Source: Acidobacteriota bacterium
GTDB lineage: Bacteria > Acidobacteriota > Terriglobia > Acidiferrales > UBA7541
Direction of reading: 5' to 3'
DNA: 64,000 nucleotides
NCBI GenBank assembly: GCA_013289695.1
Contig: JABCZK010000001.1
Span: 62,001 to 126,000 of the forward strand
In this document: in pieces, positions 51,873-60,545 of the stretch
Layout: each line of letters begins with the position of its first letter
Position numbering within the stretch: the first letter of the stretch is position 1
Notes under the pieces: model-generated
Database searches by the model: none
What the model saw: the letters and a program-made list of their open reading frames with translations, nothing else
Told to the model about the DNA's origin: nothing
Translations under genes and position numbers: made by a program

Positions 51873-52600
51873 TGTCCACCCTTTTGCAGCGCGGGGGTTG
51901 CCGCGCCTTCTGACGCGTCCAGGCCCCGCGATTCGATTTCAAATTTTAGTTCGGCGCAATCGTGGCGCAGCAGCTCCAGCCGGTAGCGATCTATCAGCAC
52001 CAATATCATTACGCAAAAGACGGCCAAGAGGCAGAGCAGCAAAACTTTGCTCATGGTGGGGTCGAGGCCCGAACCTTGCCCGCCGGCGATCACAGGTTGA
52101 GGGTGTTGCGTGCGCCACAAACGATTCGCGAGGTAGACGAGGGGAATATCGAGAGACGCGAAAATCGCGAAAACGGCGGAGAGCGAGGCTTTCTTTTCGG
52201 GGTCTTCGACCAGGCCGCGAAGGAGCAGGTAGGCGATAAACAGCAGCCACAGGATAAATGTAGACGTCAGTTTCGCGTCCCAAGTCCACCAGATTCCCCA
52301 CACGGGACGCGCCCAGAGCGGGCCGGTGATCAGGCCAATCGTGCAGCATAGGACGCCGACTTCGACGCCAGAGACCCCCAGCGCATCCCATTTGCGTTTG
52401 CCGGTGACGAGATAGGCGACGCTGGCGTAGAAGGCGACGAAGAAGGCGCAGAACATGGCGTTCCAGCTGGCGACGTGGAAATAAAAAATCCGCTGGATGG
52501 CGTGCATGGTGGCTTCGTCGGGCGCGATGAATAGAGCGGCGTAGCCTGCGCAGAGAATCAGCAGGGCTACTAGCGCGGTGATTGTGAATCGAGCCTTCAT
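51869..52600 (-). CDS. ccmC: Cytochrome c maturation protein CcmC
   Basis: A 243-residue membrane protein of the haem-handling HHP family that loads haem on CcmE. The tryptophan-rich motif is PVWGIWWTWDAKLTSTFILW; conserved His occur in IFYFHVASWNAMF and on the distal loop. Six helices are visible. The C-terminal tail is somewhat extended (about 50 residues). It is coupled to ccmD by a four-base overlap; ccmB ends 70 bp upstream. Confidence 0.94.
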   Translation of the reverse strand: MKARFTITALVALLILCAGYAALFIAPDEATMHAIQRIFYFHVASWNAMFCAFFVAFYASVAYLVTGKRKWDALGVSGVEVGVLCCTIGLITGPLWARPVWGIWWTWDAKLTSTFILWLLFIAYLLLRGLVEDPEKKASLSAVFAIFASLDIPLVYLANRLWRTQHPQPVIAGGQGSGLDPTMSKVLLLCLLAVFCVMILVLIDRYRLELLRHDCAELKFEIESRGLDASEGAATPALQKGGQ

Positions 52601-52670
52601 GGGTTACGGCCTTTTCCCTGTTCCTTGATGCCTGCGCAGGTTTTCACTTCGGCGCAGCATTCGCAACGGT

Positions 52671-53345
52671 TCATTCCGCCAAAAGATGATCGCACAAAAG
52701 CCAGGATGCGGTCAGAAACACAATATCAAATCCAGCGAGGAACGCGAACCAGGTGCGGTCGAGGGCCGGCGACTCGGCGAAGAGCGAGGCCGTCGATTCC
52801 ACCGCGGCGATCAGCAGCGGCGTGAGCAAAGGAAGCAGGAGCAACGGGAGCAGCAGTTCGCGCATGCGGGCGTGAGCCGAGACAGCGGAGAAGACTGTGC
52901 CGGTGACGGTGAGCCCCAGGGTTCCAAGCACGAGGACGAGAATCAGGCGCCAGACGATGCCTGCGAGCGAGAGGTTGTAGAGCACGGCAAAGACCGGGAC
53001 GAGGACGAGTTCGGCGAGCGACATGAAAATAAAATTGGCGAGAATTTTTCCCAGTAGGATTGCGAAACTGGAGATGGGAGCCATGCGCAGGGCGTCGAGA
53101 GTTTCGTTGTTTTGTTCGCGCGCGAAGGAGGGATTGAGCATCAGCGAGCCAGCGAACAGGATGGCGATCCATAGGAGGCCGGGGCCGTAGCGGCGGGATT
53201 CGGCAGCGGTGGGATCGAAGGCGAAGCTAAACAAAACCACGACGACGAGCGCAAAGATTACGGTGGCTGTGAGGAGTTCGCGCGTGCGGAATTCGAGGCG
53301 GAGTTCCTTGGCTAGGATGATTGCGGCGGCTTTGGCGGTGGTCAA
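52671..53345 (-). CDS. ccmB: Haem exporter permease CcmB
   Basis: A 224-residue, six-helix permease of the CcmABCD complex. Family pattern: ILAKELRLEFRTRELLTATV, FAGSLMLNPSFAREQNNETL, LDALRMAPISSFAILLGKIL and TVTGTVFSAVSAHARMRELL. I place the start at TTG 53345, immediately after the ccmA stop and eight bases after GGAG; this gives the usual approximately 220-residue length, whereas the track start lies inside ccmA. Confidence 0.9.
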   Translation of the reverse strand: MTTAKAAAIILAKELRLEFRTRELLTATVIFALVVVVLFSFAFDPTAAESRRYGPGLLWIAILFAGSLMLNPSFAREQNNETLDALRMAPISSFAILLGKILANFIFMSLAELVLVPVFAVLYNLSLAGIVWRLILVLVLGTLGLTVTGTVFSAVSAHARMRELLLPLLLLPLLTPLLIAAVESTASLFAESPALDRTWFAFLAGFDIVFLTASWLLCDHLLAE

Positions 53346-53346
53346 G

Positions 53347-54105
53347 CTACTGCTCCGTCCGCAGCGCCGCGAGCAATGCGCGCGGATCGCCGGCGGAGCC
53401 GCTATCGTTGTCGACTCTTCCACCGGCTAGCGCCACCGCGCGCGTGGCGAGGTCCAGCGATTCGTTGCGCGCGTGCGTGCTCATCAGGACGGTGCAGCCA
53501 TCGGATTTCAAGCGCGCGAGGCGGGCGCTGAACCAGGCGAGGCCGTGACGGTCGAGGCCGGCGGCTGGCTCGTCGAGTAGAATCACGCTTGGTCGATGCA
53601 GCAATGCGCGGGCGATGGCGAGGCGCTGGCGCATGCCGCGGGAGAAGGTGCGCACGAGGCTTCCGACGCGGGTGGCGAGCCCACAGTCATCGAGCGCGGT
53701 TGCGACTGTGTCGGCAATTTTGTCTAGTGCGTAGAGGCGCGCGAAAAGTGTGAGGTTTTCGGCGGCGGTTAGTTCGTCGTAGAGCAGGGTGCTGTGCCCG
53801 ACCAATCCGATAGCGTGCTTGGGCCTGACAAAAAGTGCTTGCGCGCCTACGCGCTGACTGATAACCGCAGGACCATTCGTAAACAGCACGGCGCCCCGCG
53901 TGGGATTCATGAGCAGGGCGGCCATGCGCAGGAGCGTGGTCTTCCCCGCACCATTTGGTCCCAGAAGCGCGACAAATTCACCGGCGCGGATTTCGAGGGA
54001 GACTCCGCGCAGTGCGGCTAGCGAGCCGAAACGTTTTTCGACGTTGTGGAACGATACGCCGATGGACGCGGGCGTGGCAGGCGTTTGCGTCGCGAGCGCG
54101 GGCAA
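53347..54105 (-). CDS. ccmA: Haem exporter ATP-binding protein CcmA
   Basis: A protein of about 252 residues, the ABC ATPase of CcmAB. Walker A is [15 protein letters not shown], the signature [16 protein letters not shown], Walker [13 protein letters not shown], and the switch His is in [13 protein letters not shown] hydrolysis releases holo-CcmE from CcmC/D. TTG 54105 is the best start, 10 bp inside the intergenic junction; the 411-residue track ORF is a shadow of the upstream gene. It abuts ccmB by one base. Confidence 0.9.
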   Translation of the reverse strand: MPALATQTPATPASIGVSFHNVEKRFGSLAALRGVSLEIRAGEFVALLGPNGAGKTTLLRMAALLMNPTRGAVLFTNGPAVISQRVGAQALFVRPKHAIGLVGHSTLLYDELTAAENLTLFARLYALDKIADTVATALDDCGLATRVGSLVRTFSRGMRQRLAIARALLHRPSVILLDEPAAGLDRHGLAWFSARLARLKSDGCTVLMSTHARNESLDLATRAVALAGGRVDNDSGSAGDPRALLAALRTEQ

Positions 54106-54115
54106 TGCGTTGCGC

Positions 54116-55573
54116 CTAGCCTCGCACCAGGTCGCGGAGAGCTTTTTCGACGCGGGCACGTTCGCGGGTGTAGTCCTCTTCGCTGATGGTGCCGGCCTGG
54201 CGGCGCAATTCGAGGCGGAAAATATTATTTTTGAGGTCGTCGAGGCTGCCTTGGACCTGGTTGTCAACATCGGCCATGGTTTCCACCGCGCCGCGCGAGG
54301 GATTTGGCGAGGACGGCGTGATTGCGGCCGCGGGCGCTGGCGCAGCCGCTGTTGCGTAGGTTGCGGCCGGTTGCGCCGAACGCGCTGCGGATTTTTTCGC
54401 GAGGCGCGGAGTCGGAACGTCGGCTTCGGTGACCCATGCGCCATCGGCAGTGCCAGCCGGTTGCGGACGCAGCCAGAGATACGCGAAACCCAGGATGAAG
54501 ATGGAAACGAATCCACCGGTGAGAATCCACTTGAGGCTGTCGAGACGCGCGGGGATCGTCGTGGCGCTGGCTGACGGCGCATCGGCCGAGCCCACGTCAG
54601 CGCGCGAATTCAGGGAGGGATTTTGCGAATCGTCTGCGCTCGCAGCGCCGGATGCTCCAGCGGGGCCACCGCCGCCTTGCGACGCGGACGGCATGGGTGC
54701 AGTGCCGGAGACGCTTATTTCGACGGGCGCGTTCGCGGCCACGCTGTCGCGCGTGTAGACGTTGAATCCCTGGTCCTGTCCTGCGGCGGTGATGCCGACG
54801 CCGGAAATTTGTACAGTCGGCGGAGCGGCGATGATGAGGTGCTCGCTGGAGTACGGCGACGTGTTTCGCAGCGTTACGTGATTGCCTGCGTACGGCACCT
54901 TGTAGGAGAGGCGTACGCCGCTTTCGCCGGGCCGGAACGGAAAGGCGATCGCCATTTTGTTTTTGCCTTTGTCAATCGTGCCTTGCACCACCGGCATGCC
55001 GGACGCGCCCCACGCGGAGGCTTGATTAAAATCGGCGCCGTCGGGAAGCGTGAAATCGAACGAGCCATCTGCGCGATAGAACGCCAGCGGGGGCTGCGTT
55101 TTATTCGCGATCATGTATTCTTCGCCGACCATCAGGTCCGCGCCGTTCGGCTGAAGGATCACGGCGTGATTGGCGACGTTGAATGATTTGGGATCGCTCG
55201 TGGGTTCGAAGACTTCGATGTCCGCGGACATTTTTCCTGGCGTGATGGGCTCGTGGTAATTCACCCCTTTGTATACGACGCGCACCAGCATAGGGCCGGT
55301 TCCGAGCTGAGGATTATCGAAGTGGAAGTGGCCCTGCGCGTCGGTCTTGGTGTTGGCGACGGGCTGCATGCCGCCTTGCAGTTGAATGAGGATCACGTCC
55401 GCGCCTGCGGCGACTTGGCCAGTGGTGCCGTTTTTTACGGTGCCGTTGAGAGTGCCCGCTGATGCGGTGGTCGCGGCGGCTGCAACGGCGAGGAACAGCA
55501 GCACGAGCGTTGTGGCGCTGCTGCGGCGGGCGATCTTTGGGCTGGCGTGAATGCGGGCGAAGCGGTGATTCAT
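54116..55573 (-). CDS. Exported protein of the ccm operon with carboxypeptidase-regulatory-like domain
   Basis: A 485-residue protein. A signal peptide ([19 protein letters not shown]) is followed by a CarboxypepD_reg-like domain ([20 protein letters not shown]), then a beta-rich region ([20 protein letters not shown]). One transmembrane helix follows ([20 protein letters not shown]), then a cytoplasmic Ala/Pro linker and a C-terminal helical hairpin ([20 protein letters not shown]). The hairpin resembles that of the adjacent CcmI-like protein. Its start overlaps the ccmI-like stop by four bases, so it belongs to the ccm operon. No standard ccm gene matches it; its role is unknown. Confidence 0.8.
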   Translation of the reverse strand: MNHRFARIHASPKIARRSSATTLVLLFLAVAAAATTASAGTLNGTVKNGTTGQVAAGADVILIQLQGGMQPVANTKTDAQGHFHFDNPQLGTGPMLVRVVYKGVNYHEPITPGKMSADIEVFEPTSDPKSFNVANHAVILQPNGADLMVGEEYMIANKTQPPLAFYRADGSFDFTLPDGADFNQASAWGASGMPVVQGTIDKGKNKMAIAFPFRPGESGVRLSYKVPYAGNHVTLRNTSPYSSEHLIIAAPPTVQISGVGITAAGQDQGFNVYTRDSVAANAPVEISVSGTAPMPSASQGGGGPAGASGAASADDSQNPSLNSRADVGSADAPSASATTIPARLDSLKWILTGGFVSIFILGFAYLWLRPQPAGTADGAWVTEADVPTPRLAKKSAARSAQPAATYATAAAPAPAAAITPSSPNPSRGAVETMADVDNQVQGSLDDLKNNIFRLELRRQAGTISEEDYTRERARVEKALRDLVRG

Positions 55574-55917
55574 GATTGGCGCACCTTTTCCGCGGCGGTC
55601 AGCCGGGTGGAGGTCTGGCGCGTGGCGGGCGTGGGAGCACCGCCGGTTAGTTGGTCCATGTCTGATAGGACGCGCGCGGCTTCTACCTCCAGCGATTGCT
55701 TGATTTCTTCGTAATCCTGCTCTGAAAATTTTCCGGAGCGGAATTCGAAGCGCAGATCGCGCAGATTTTCGTAGATTGCGTCCCGGCGTTCCATCAGTTG
55801 GTCGAGTTTGGTGCGATGCGGCGCGTGGTCGGACGCGTCGGGCTTGACACCGAAAACGAAATATATCATCAGGGCGGCGAGCAGGGCGCAGGCTACGGCG
55901 ATGTCCACGCTACTCAT
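55570..55917 (-). CDS. CcmI-like short membrane protein
   Basis: A 115-residue protein with one N-terminal helix (VDIAVACALLAALMIYFVFG), then an amphipathic region (MERRDAIYENLRDLRFEFRS, GKFSEQDYEEIKQSLEVEAA) typical of the N-terminal part of CcmI. It lacks the TPR domain that binds apocytochrome. The ATG at 55917 overlaps the ccmH stop; the track start is 14 codons longer and runs into ccmH. The name is by similarity of layout, so confidence is moderate. Confidence 0.75.
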   Translation of the reverse strand: MSSVDIAVACALLAALMIYFVFGVKPDASDHAPHRTKLDQLMERRDAIYENLRDLRFEFRSGKFSEQDYEEIKQSLEVEAARVLSDMDQLTGGAPTPATRQTSTRLTAAEKVRQS

Positions 55918-56503
55918 CGTGCTCACGTCCTGGTTCCCTGCCGGCTTCGCGTTGCGCACGGGCGAGGAACTCGGCGTTCACTTGCGGACCGCCGGCTGGG
56001 GCCAGAGTGGCTTTGTGGCGCCAGCGGCGGACTACTTCCCAGACGAGCACCAGCGCGATGAGCGGCACTGCGATGGGCATGATCCAAGCGAGCAGATCGA
56101 AACCTTTTTTCGGTGGCTCGACCAGGACTGTGGGGCCGTATTGTTCGACCATCGCTTGGAGGATCTGGTCGTCGGATTCACCGCGAGTCACGTGCGCGTC
56201 GAGGTCTTTCTGCATGCCGCGGGCGGTTTCACACGGGCCAGAGAACGTGCCGCCAGGGTGATTGCAGAGGCCGGCGGAATCTTCGCAGCCGCCGCACATG
56301 CAGAGGACACGTTTGCTGAGGGCTTTGGCGCGGGGAGTTTCTTGGGCGCTTGCGGGCGACATCGCGCTCAACGCTAGGATGGTGGCCAGAGCTACGGCTC
56401 GAACCGAGAACCTTACCACCGAGGACACAGGGAAACGGCATTGAGGACACAGAGACTTCTGTAGCTCGCGTTCATTGGTGCGCGAATCAGGGCTCTCAAT
56501 CAT
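55910..56503 (-). CDS. ccmH: Cytochrome c maturation protein CcmH, variant Cys motif
   Basis: A 197-residue thioredoxin-like reductant for apocytochrome thiols. Usual CcmH proteins carry LRCxxCQ; here the motif is KRVLCMCGGCEDSAGLCNHP, with a further Cys in SGPC. The C-terminal ARGMQKDLDAHVTRGESDDQ and ILQAMVEQYGPTVLV match CcmH, followed by one membrane helix (LLAWIMPIAVPLIALVLVWE). An N-terminal extension precedes the signal-like helix. Overlaps ccmF by eight bases. Confidence 0.85.
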   Translation of the reverse strand: MIESPDSRTNERELQKSLCPQCRFPVSSVVRFSVRAVALATILALSAMSPASAQETPRAKALSKRVLCMCGGCEDSAGLCNHPGGTFSGPCETARGMQKDLDAHVTRGESDDQILQAMVEQYGPTVLVEPPKKGFDLLAWIMPIAVPLIALVLVWEVVRRWRHKATLAPAGGPQVNAEFLARAQREAGREPGREHDE

Positions 56504-58565
56504 GGCCTTCCACTCTGCGGGCTACTGCGCCGATCGCGGGAGTGGCTTCGGCGATCGCGTCGGCCCAGGATCTTTCTGTGGCGGGGCGCAAGACTAATGC
56601 GGTGCGCCGGTTTGGCAGCAGCGCAAGACCGGTACCGAGCACTACTACGATTCCGCCGAACCAAATCCATTTAATCAGGGGTAGCAAGTAGGCGTGAATC
56701 ACCGGCTTGCCGCTTTCCGGGCTGCGGCCTGCGTACACGACGTACAAATCGCGCAGGGGCGAGGATTGAATCGCGACCATGGTTTCGGTCACTTGGCTGG
56801 CGTGGAACAAGCGGCGCTCGGGGAACAACATCATGTCTGACTTTCCGTTCTTGAATACTTCCAGCGTGGCGCGGTCGGATTCGAAGTTGGCGTTATCCAA
56901 GTGATCGAAATTCTGGCACAAGACCGTGTACGGGCCGATGCGCAGCGATTCGCCGACGGCCATCTCCTTTTGCAGGTCTTTGTTGAAAGGAGTGCCGGCG
57001 ATACCGATGAAAACCAGGACCATGCCCAAATGGATGACGTAGCCGCCGTAGCGACGAGTGTTACGCATGGTCAGCTCACCCGTGGCGGTGAAAAAATTCG
57101 TGCCGTCACGTGAGGCGATGACGCGCGCGCCGCGGAAAAATTCCGATCCGATCGTCAGCGTAACAAAGACGCCGAGAATCAGGCACAGCAGCGAATAAAT
57201 ATCGCGGAAGCCGAAAATGAATCCGATGATTCCGGCGAGGATTCCGCCGCCGAATGGCCACGCGAAATTACGCTTCAAGGCGTCGAAGGACGTCTTGCGC
57301 CAGGCGAGCAGCGGGCCGACGCCCGTGAGCAGCAGAAGGAAAAGCGCGATCGGGACGTTTACTTTATTAAAGAAAGGCGCGCCGACGCTGATTTTGCTGC
57401 CCTGCACCCATTCGGAAAGCACCGGGAACAGCGTGCCCCACAGCACCGCGAAGCACGCGGCGAGAAGGATGAGATTGTTGAACAGGAAACTGGATTCGCG
57501 GGAGACCAGCGAATCGAGTTGGTTGTCGCTGCGCAGGTAATCGCGATTTTTCCAGTACGCGGCGAAGCAGACGACAAAAGTAATGATCAGGAATCCGACA
57601 AACCAGCTGCCGATGGAAGATTGCGCGAACGCGTGCACAGAGCTGACGACGCCGGAGCGCGTGAGCATGGTGCCGAGGATGCAGAGCATGAACGTCGTAA
57701 AGACCAGCCAAACGTTCCAAACTTTCATCATGCCGCGCTTTTCCTGCATCATCACGGAATGCAGAAACGCGGTGCCGGTGATCCACGGGAGGAGCGATGC
57801 GTTTTCCACCGGGTCCCACGCCCAGTAGCCACCCCAGCCTAGCATTGCGTAGGCCCAGTGCGCGCCGAGCAGGATGCCGATGCTTTGGAAGCACCAGGCG
57901 ATCATGGTCCAGCGGCGGGTGATGTGAATCCATTTCTCGCCGGGGTAGCGGCCGAGCAGCGCCGCCAGAGCAAACGCGAACGGGACGGAGAATCCGGTGT
58001 AGCCAAGATAGAGCATCGGCGGATGAATAACCATCTCGGGATATTGCAGCAGCGGAGTTAGTCCATGGCCCTCGGACATTTTCGCAAGACGCATGACGCC
58101 CGCGCCGTCGGGTCCGGCCAGCACGCGAAAAGGAGTAGCTACGAAATTATTGAGCGTGAGGAAAAAAGTCTGCACGCCAGCCAGCACGACGCCGACGTAG
58201 GGCATCAGTTCCGGATGGCGTTTCCGATTCAGAAACAGGACTAAGAACGCGTAGATGGAAAGCAGCCAGGACCAGAAAAGCAGTGAGCCTTCCTGGCCGG
58301 CCCACAGCGCGGCAAATTTATAGAAGCCAGGGAGCGCGCGATTGCTGTGCTCGACGACGTACACGATCGAAAAATCATTGGTGAAGAAAAAATATTCCAG
58401 ACAGCCGACGGCGACCGTCACCAGGACGAATACGGCCATGCCGGCGTTGCGCGCACTTTTGGTGAGCAGCGTGCGCCGCGTGAGGATACCTGCTATTCCC
58501 GCAAGGACCGCGTAAACTGCGGCCAAGAAAGCGAGCAGCAGTGCAAATGAACCTAAAATATCCAC
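56496..58565 (-). CDS. ccmF: Cytochrome c haem lyase CcmF
   Basis: A 689-residue membrane protein with about 15 helices that ligates haem to apocytochromes. The WxWD tryptophan-rich motif is MLGWGGYWAWDPVENASLLP. Conserved His are visible in FLHSVMMQEKRG, LTPLLQYPEMVIHPPMLYLG and VIHLGMVLVFIGIAGT. A periplasmic C-terminal region is followed by a final helix. It begins the overlapping chain ccmF-ccmH-ccmI-like-orf-ccmA-ccmB. Confidence 0.95.
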   Translation of the reverse strand: MDILGSFALLLAFLAAVYAVLAGIAGILTRRTLLTKSARNAGMAVFVLVTVAVGCLEYFFFTNDFSIVYVVEHSNRALPGFYKFAALWAGQEGSLLFWSWLLSIYAFLVLFLNRKRHPELMPYVGVVLAGVQTFFLTLNNFVATPFRVLAGPDGAGVMRLAKMSEGHGLTPLLQYPEMVIHPPMLYLGYTGFSVPFAFALAALLGRYPGEKWIHITRRWTMIAWCFQSIGILLGAHWAYAMLGWGGYWAWDPVENASLLPWITGTAFLHSVMMQEKRGMMKVWNVWLVFTTFMLCILGTMLTRSGVVSSVHAFAQSSIGSWFVGFLIITFVVCFAAYWKNRDYLRSDNQLDSLVSRESSFLFNNLILLAACFAVLWGTLFPVLSEWVQGSKISVGAPFFNKVNVPIALFLLLLTGVGPLLAWRKTSFDALKRNFAWPFGGGILAGIIGFIFGFRDIYSLLCLILGVFVTLTIGSEFFRGARVIASRDGTNFFTATGELTMRNTRRYGGYVIHLGMVLVFIGIAGTPFNKDLQKEMAVGESLRIGPYTVLCQNFDHLDNANFESDRATLEVFKNGKSDMMLFPERRLFHASQVTETMVAIQSSPLRDLYVVYAGRSPESGKPVIHAYLLPLIKWIWFGGIVVVLGTGLALLPNRRTALVLRPATERSWADAIAEATPAIGAVARRVEGHD

Positions 58566-58775
58566 GGATTCTCCGGCGATGCTTTCTCAGTTATCCAGAA
58601 CACGAATACCAAATTGCATTCCGGCAAACTAAAGACGCGGCTTCAGGGGGCCAAAGCCCCTGATTTTGCGGCGATCGACGGAGGGGTCCTTCGATCCTGC
58701 CACTGGCAAGATCTCAGGATAAACTGAAAGCCCCGCCCGTCCGAATCACGCATCCATGAGATGCCTTCAGGAGAC
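58566..58775. repeat. Spacer with R7 interrupted by an R5-type module
   Basis: caggggg...aaagcccctg (about 58641) is followed by an R7 right half in which ccttcgatcctgccactggc...ctcaggataaa (about 58687-58723) has been inserted before ctgaaagccccgccc. No gene is seen; it separates ccmE from ccmF. Confidence 0.65.
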
Positions 58776-59234
58776 TTAATTTCCTGAAGGTCGCGCACCG
58801 GCGCCCGTCGAAGTTTGCCCTGGCTGCGGCGCGGCCGAAGTGCCCACCGGAGCTGCTTCGTATTTGGAGGCGCACTTGGCCTGGACTTGCTCGGCCTCGA
58901 AATGATTATCTGGCAGCATCTTGCCTTCCACCAGGGCTTGCGCGCCGTCTTTGAATGTGTCGGGCAGCGGATCGCGTCCAACGTAGCTTATCGGGAGATC
59001 CCTGCCCTGCTCCGTCAGCACAAAATCCACGCGGCCGGCCACGCGAGCGATCGAGCCTGCGCGCACGTTTCCAGAGACGCGCATGCGTTGGTGCAGCGAC
59101 GCGCCTTGCAGCGTGGAAAGCTCCGTGATCGTGTGGTAATAGGTCTTGCTTTGCGTGAAGCCGACGTAGGCCAGGGCCAGCAGCGTCGCGACGATAATTC
59201 CCGAGCCGATTAGGAATTTATGCCGAGCATTCAT
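58776..59234 (-). CDS. ccmE: Haem chaperone CcmE, Cys-type (CxxxY)
   Basis: A 152-residue membrane-anchored haem chaperone. The N-terminal helix (KFLIGSGIIVATLLALAYVG) is followed by an OB-fold barrel (MRVSGNVRAGSIARVAGRVD; PISYVGRDPLPDTFKDGAQA; VEGKMLPDNHFEAEQVQAKC). The haem-binding His of the classic HxxxY motif is replaced by Cys121 in AKCASKYEA, giving CxxxY, a variant known from some deltaproteobacteria and archaea. The ATG at 59234 is the natural start; the track start adds 63 repeat-derived residues. Confidence 0.9.
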   Translation of the reverse strand: MNARHKFLIGSGIIVATLLALAYVGFTQSKTYYHTITELSTLQGASLHQRMRVSGNVRAGSIARVAGRVDFVLTEQGRDLPISYVGRDPLPDTFKDGAQALVEGKMLPDNHFEAEQVQAKCASKYEAAPVGTSAAPQPGQTSTGAGARPSGN

Positions 59235-59628
59235 GTGAAGGCACCATCCTACGCCTGAATGAAACAGAGGGATTCTAACATAACGCGTGTGCGCGGCCGA
59301 AAGGCTATTCACCACATCGAGTTGGGCGGAGCCCCGTGGATTCGAAGTATCTCCGTGGCGGTGGAATTCAAAGCCACCACGGGTGAACGCAGATGAACAC
59401 TGATGAACACAGATAAGGCACATCGGAGATGAATCCTAACGAAAGAGCCGAGGTGAGCGCGGTTCGGTGGGGCTGGACTGGGCGCCACAAAGTCAAAGGC
59501 GCCCGCCGCAAAAGCAGGCGGCCGCTACAACGTCAAAACCTTGGCGGCGCAGGATCATTTGCCACGGCGGTAGCCGGTGGTGGCACAGGCTACCGCCGCG
59601 GTGGAGTGGTTGATGCGAAGGCGATACC
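59235..59628. repeat. Spacer with R10, R8 and a long perfect-looking hairpin
   Basis: R10 (about 59375-59420, ggtgaacgcagatgaacact) is followed by an R8 unit (about 59497-59530). Then comes a long inverted repeat CCACGGCGGTAGCC / GGCTACCGCCGCGG (about 59566-59605) just past the outer-membrane gene stop; it lacks a T-run and could act as a Rho-independent stop or mRNA end stabiliser. Confidence 0.65.
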
Positions 59629-60222
59629 TCAGAAGCGGAACGAAACACCTACGTAGGGCTCGGCCAGGTTGGTTTTGGCGTTAGTGACCTGCGTAGGAAC
59701 CGAAAAGTCAGCGGCGGTATAGACGAGCCCGCGGTATCCGGCCTGCACGCTGAAACGGTTGGTGAGTCTGTAGGCGACCCCGCCGCCATAGAGCAGCACT
59801 GGGCGATTTTGGCTTACCGCGGGGCCGGTGGAACCGGCGAAGACCGGAGAAAAGAACAATGCGCCCGTGCCGGCTTCGACGAACGGGTGGAAGCGAGCGT
59901 CGCGATCTACGCCGAAAGTGAACATATAGGCAAGGGTGGCTTCCTGAACGCGCGCTTGCGTGACCGTGCCGGTATTATAGACCTGCGAAAAAAGCGTGTT
60001 GCCGTAGTTTGCTTCGACCGCGCTCCAGCGATTGAAATGATAACGATAGTTGACCAGGAACCCGCCGGAATCAGTGGCGGTGTCCATGACACCGAAACCA
60101 TTCGCTTGCTTCTGAAAGTTTCCGGTGAAGTTCGCGGACACTTCTGAACTGCCATTCTGCGCGAGCGCGGGCAGGGACAGCAGAGCCAGCGCCGTTACGA
60201 GCAGACCTGTCTTGATTCGCAT
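59629..60222 (-). CDS. Outer-membrane beta-barrel protein
   Basis: A 197-residue protein with a signal peptide (LLVTALALLSLPALA) and an eight-strand barrel pattern. Alternating segments include SGGFLVNYRYHFNRWSAVEA, EATLAYMFTFGVDRDARFHP, LLYGGGVAYRLTNRFSVQAG and a C-terminal EPYVGVSFRF ending in Phe, the usual signal for BAM assembly. OmpA/OmpW-like small barrels look similar; the function is unknown. GGAGG lies nine bases upstream of the ATG. Confidence 0.85.
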   Translation of the reverse strand: MRIKTGLLVTALALLSLPALAQNGSSEVSANFTGNFQKQANGFGVMDTATDSGGFLVNYRYHFNRWSAVEANYGNTLFSQVYNTGTVTQARVQEATLAYMFTFGVDRDARFHPFVEAGTGALFFSPVFAGSTGPAVSQNRPVLLYGGGVAYRLTNRFSVQAGYRGLVYTAADFSVPTQVTNAKTNLAEPYVGVSFRF

Positions 60223-60545
60223 TTCTCAATGCCTCCGTTGTTTTTTTGAGCAGGCCTCTCCGCGCGCCGGCACACCCGTGGCGATAAAGGTCCACGCATT
60301 TTTTGTTTTGAGAGCTATCGGCTGACTACCAACGTGACTGAGTCCGCGAGGTCAACCGCAATCGCGTGAACACTGAGGAGCTCCAGTGCCTTGGACGGCA
60401 CGGACGCGAGGCGGGTTGCACGATTTGCCTGAAACGACGGAAAATTATTTACAAAGTTTTGGAACTTTTTGCGCGGTGAGTGCAGCGCGCAACGTGGCAA
60501 TTTTTGCGAGCGCGGCGGTAGTTGCGGCACGGCGTTTCGCTTACG
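60223..60545. other. Unexplained spacer upstream of the barrel gene
   Basis: Unlike most gaps here this stretch shows none of the hairpin repeat families. It contains an AT-rich patch (about 60438-60475, gaaaattatttacaaagttt) that could hold the promoter of the barrel gene, but no good -35/-10 pair is evident. Confidence 0.5.

Noticed and set aside
54106-54582. N-terminal extension of the ccmA ORF
   Set aside because: It is the out-of-frame image of the upstream exported protein; CcmA starts naturally near 54105.
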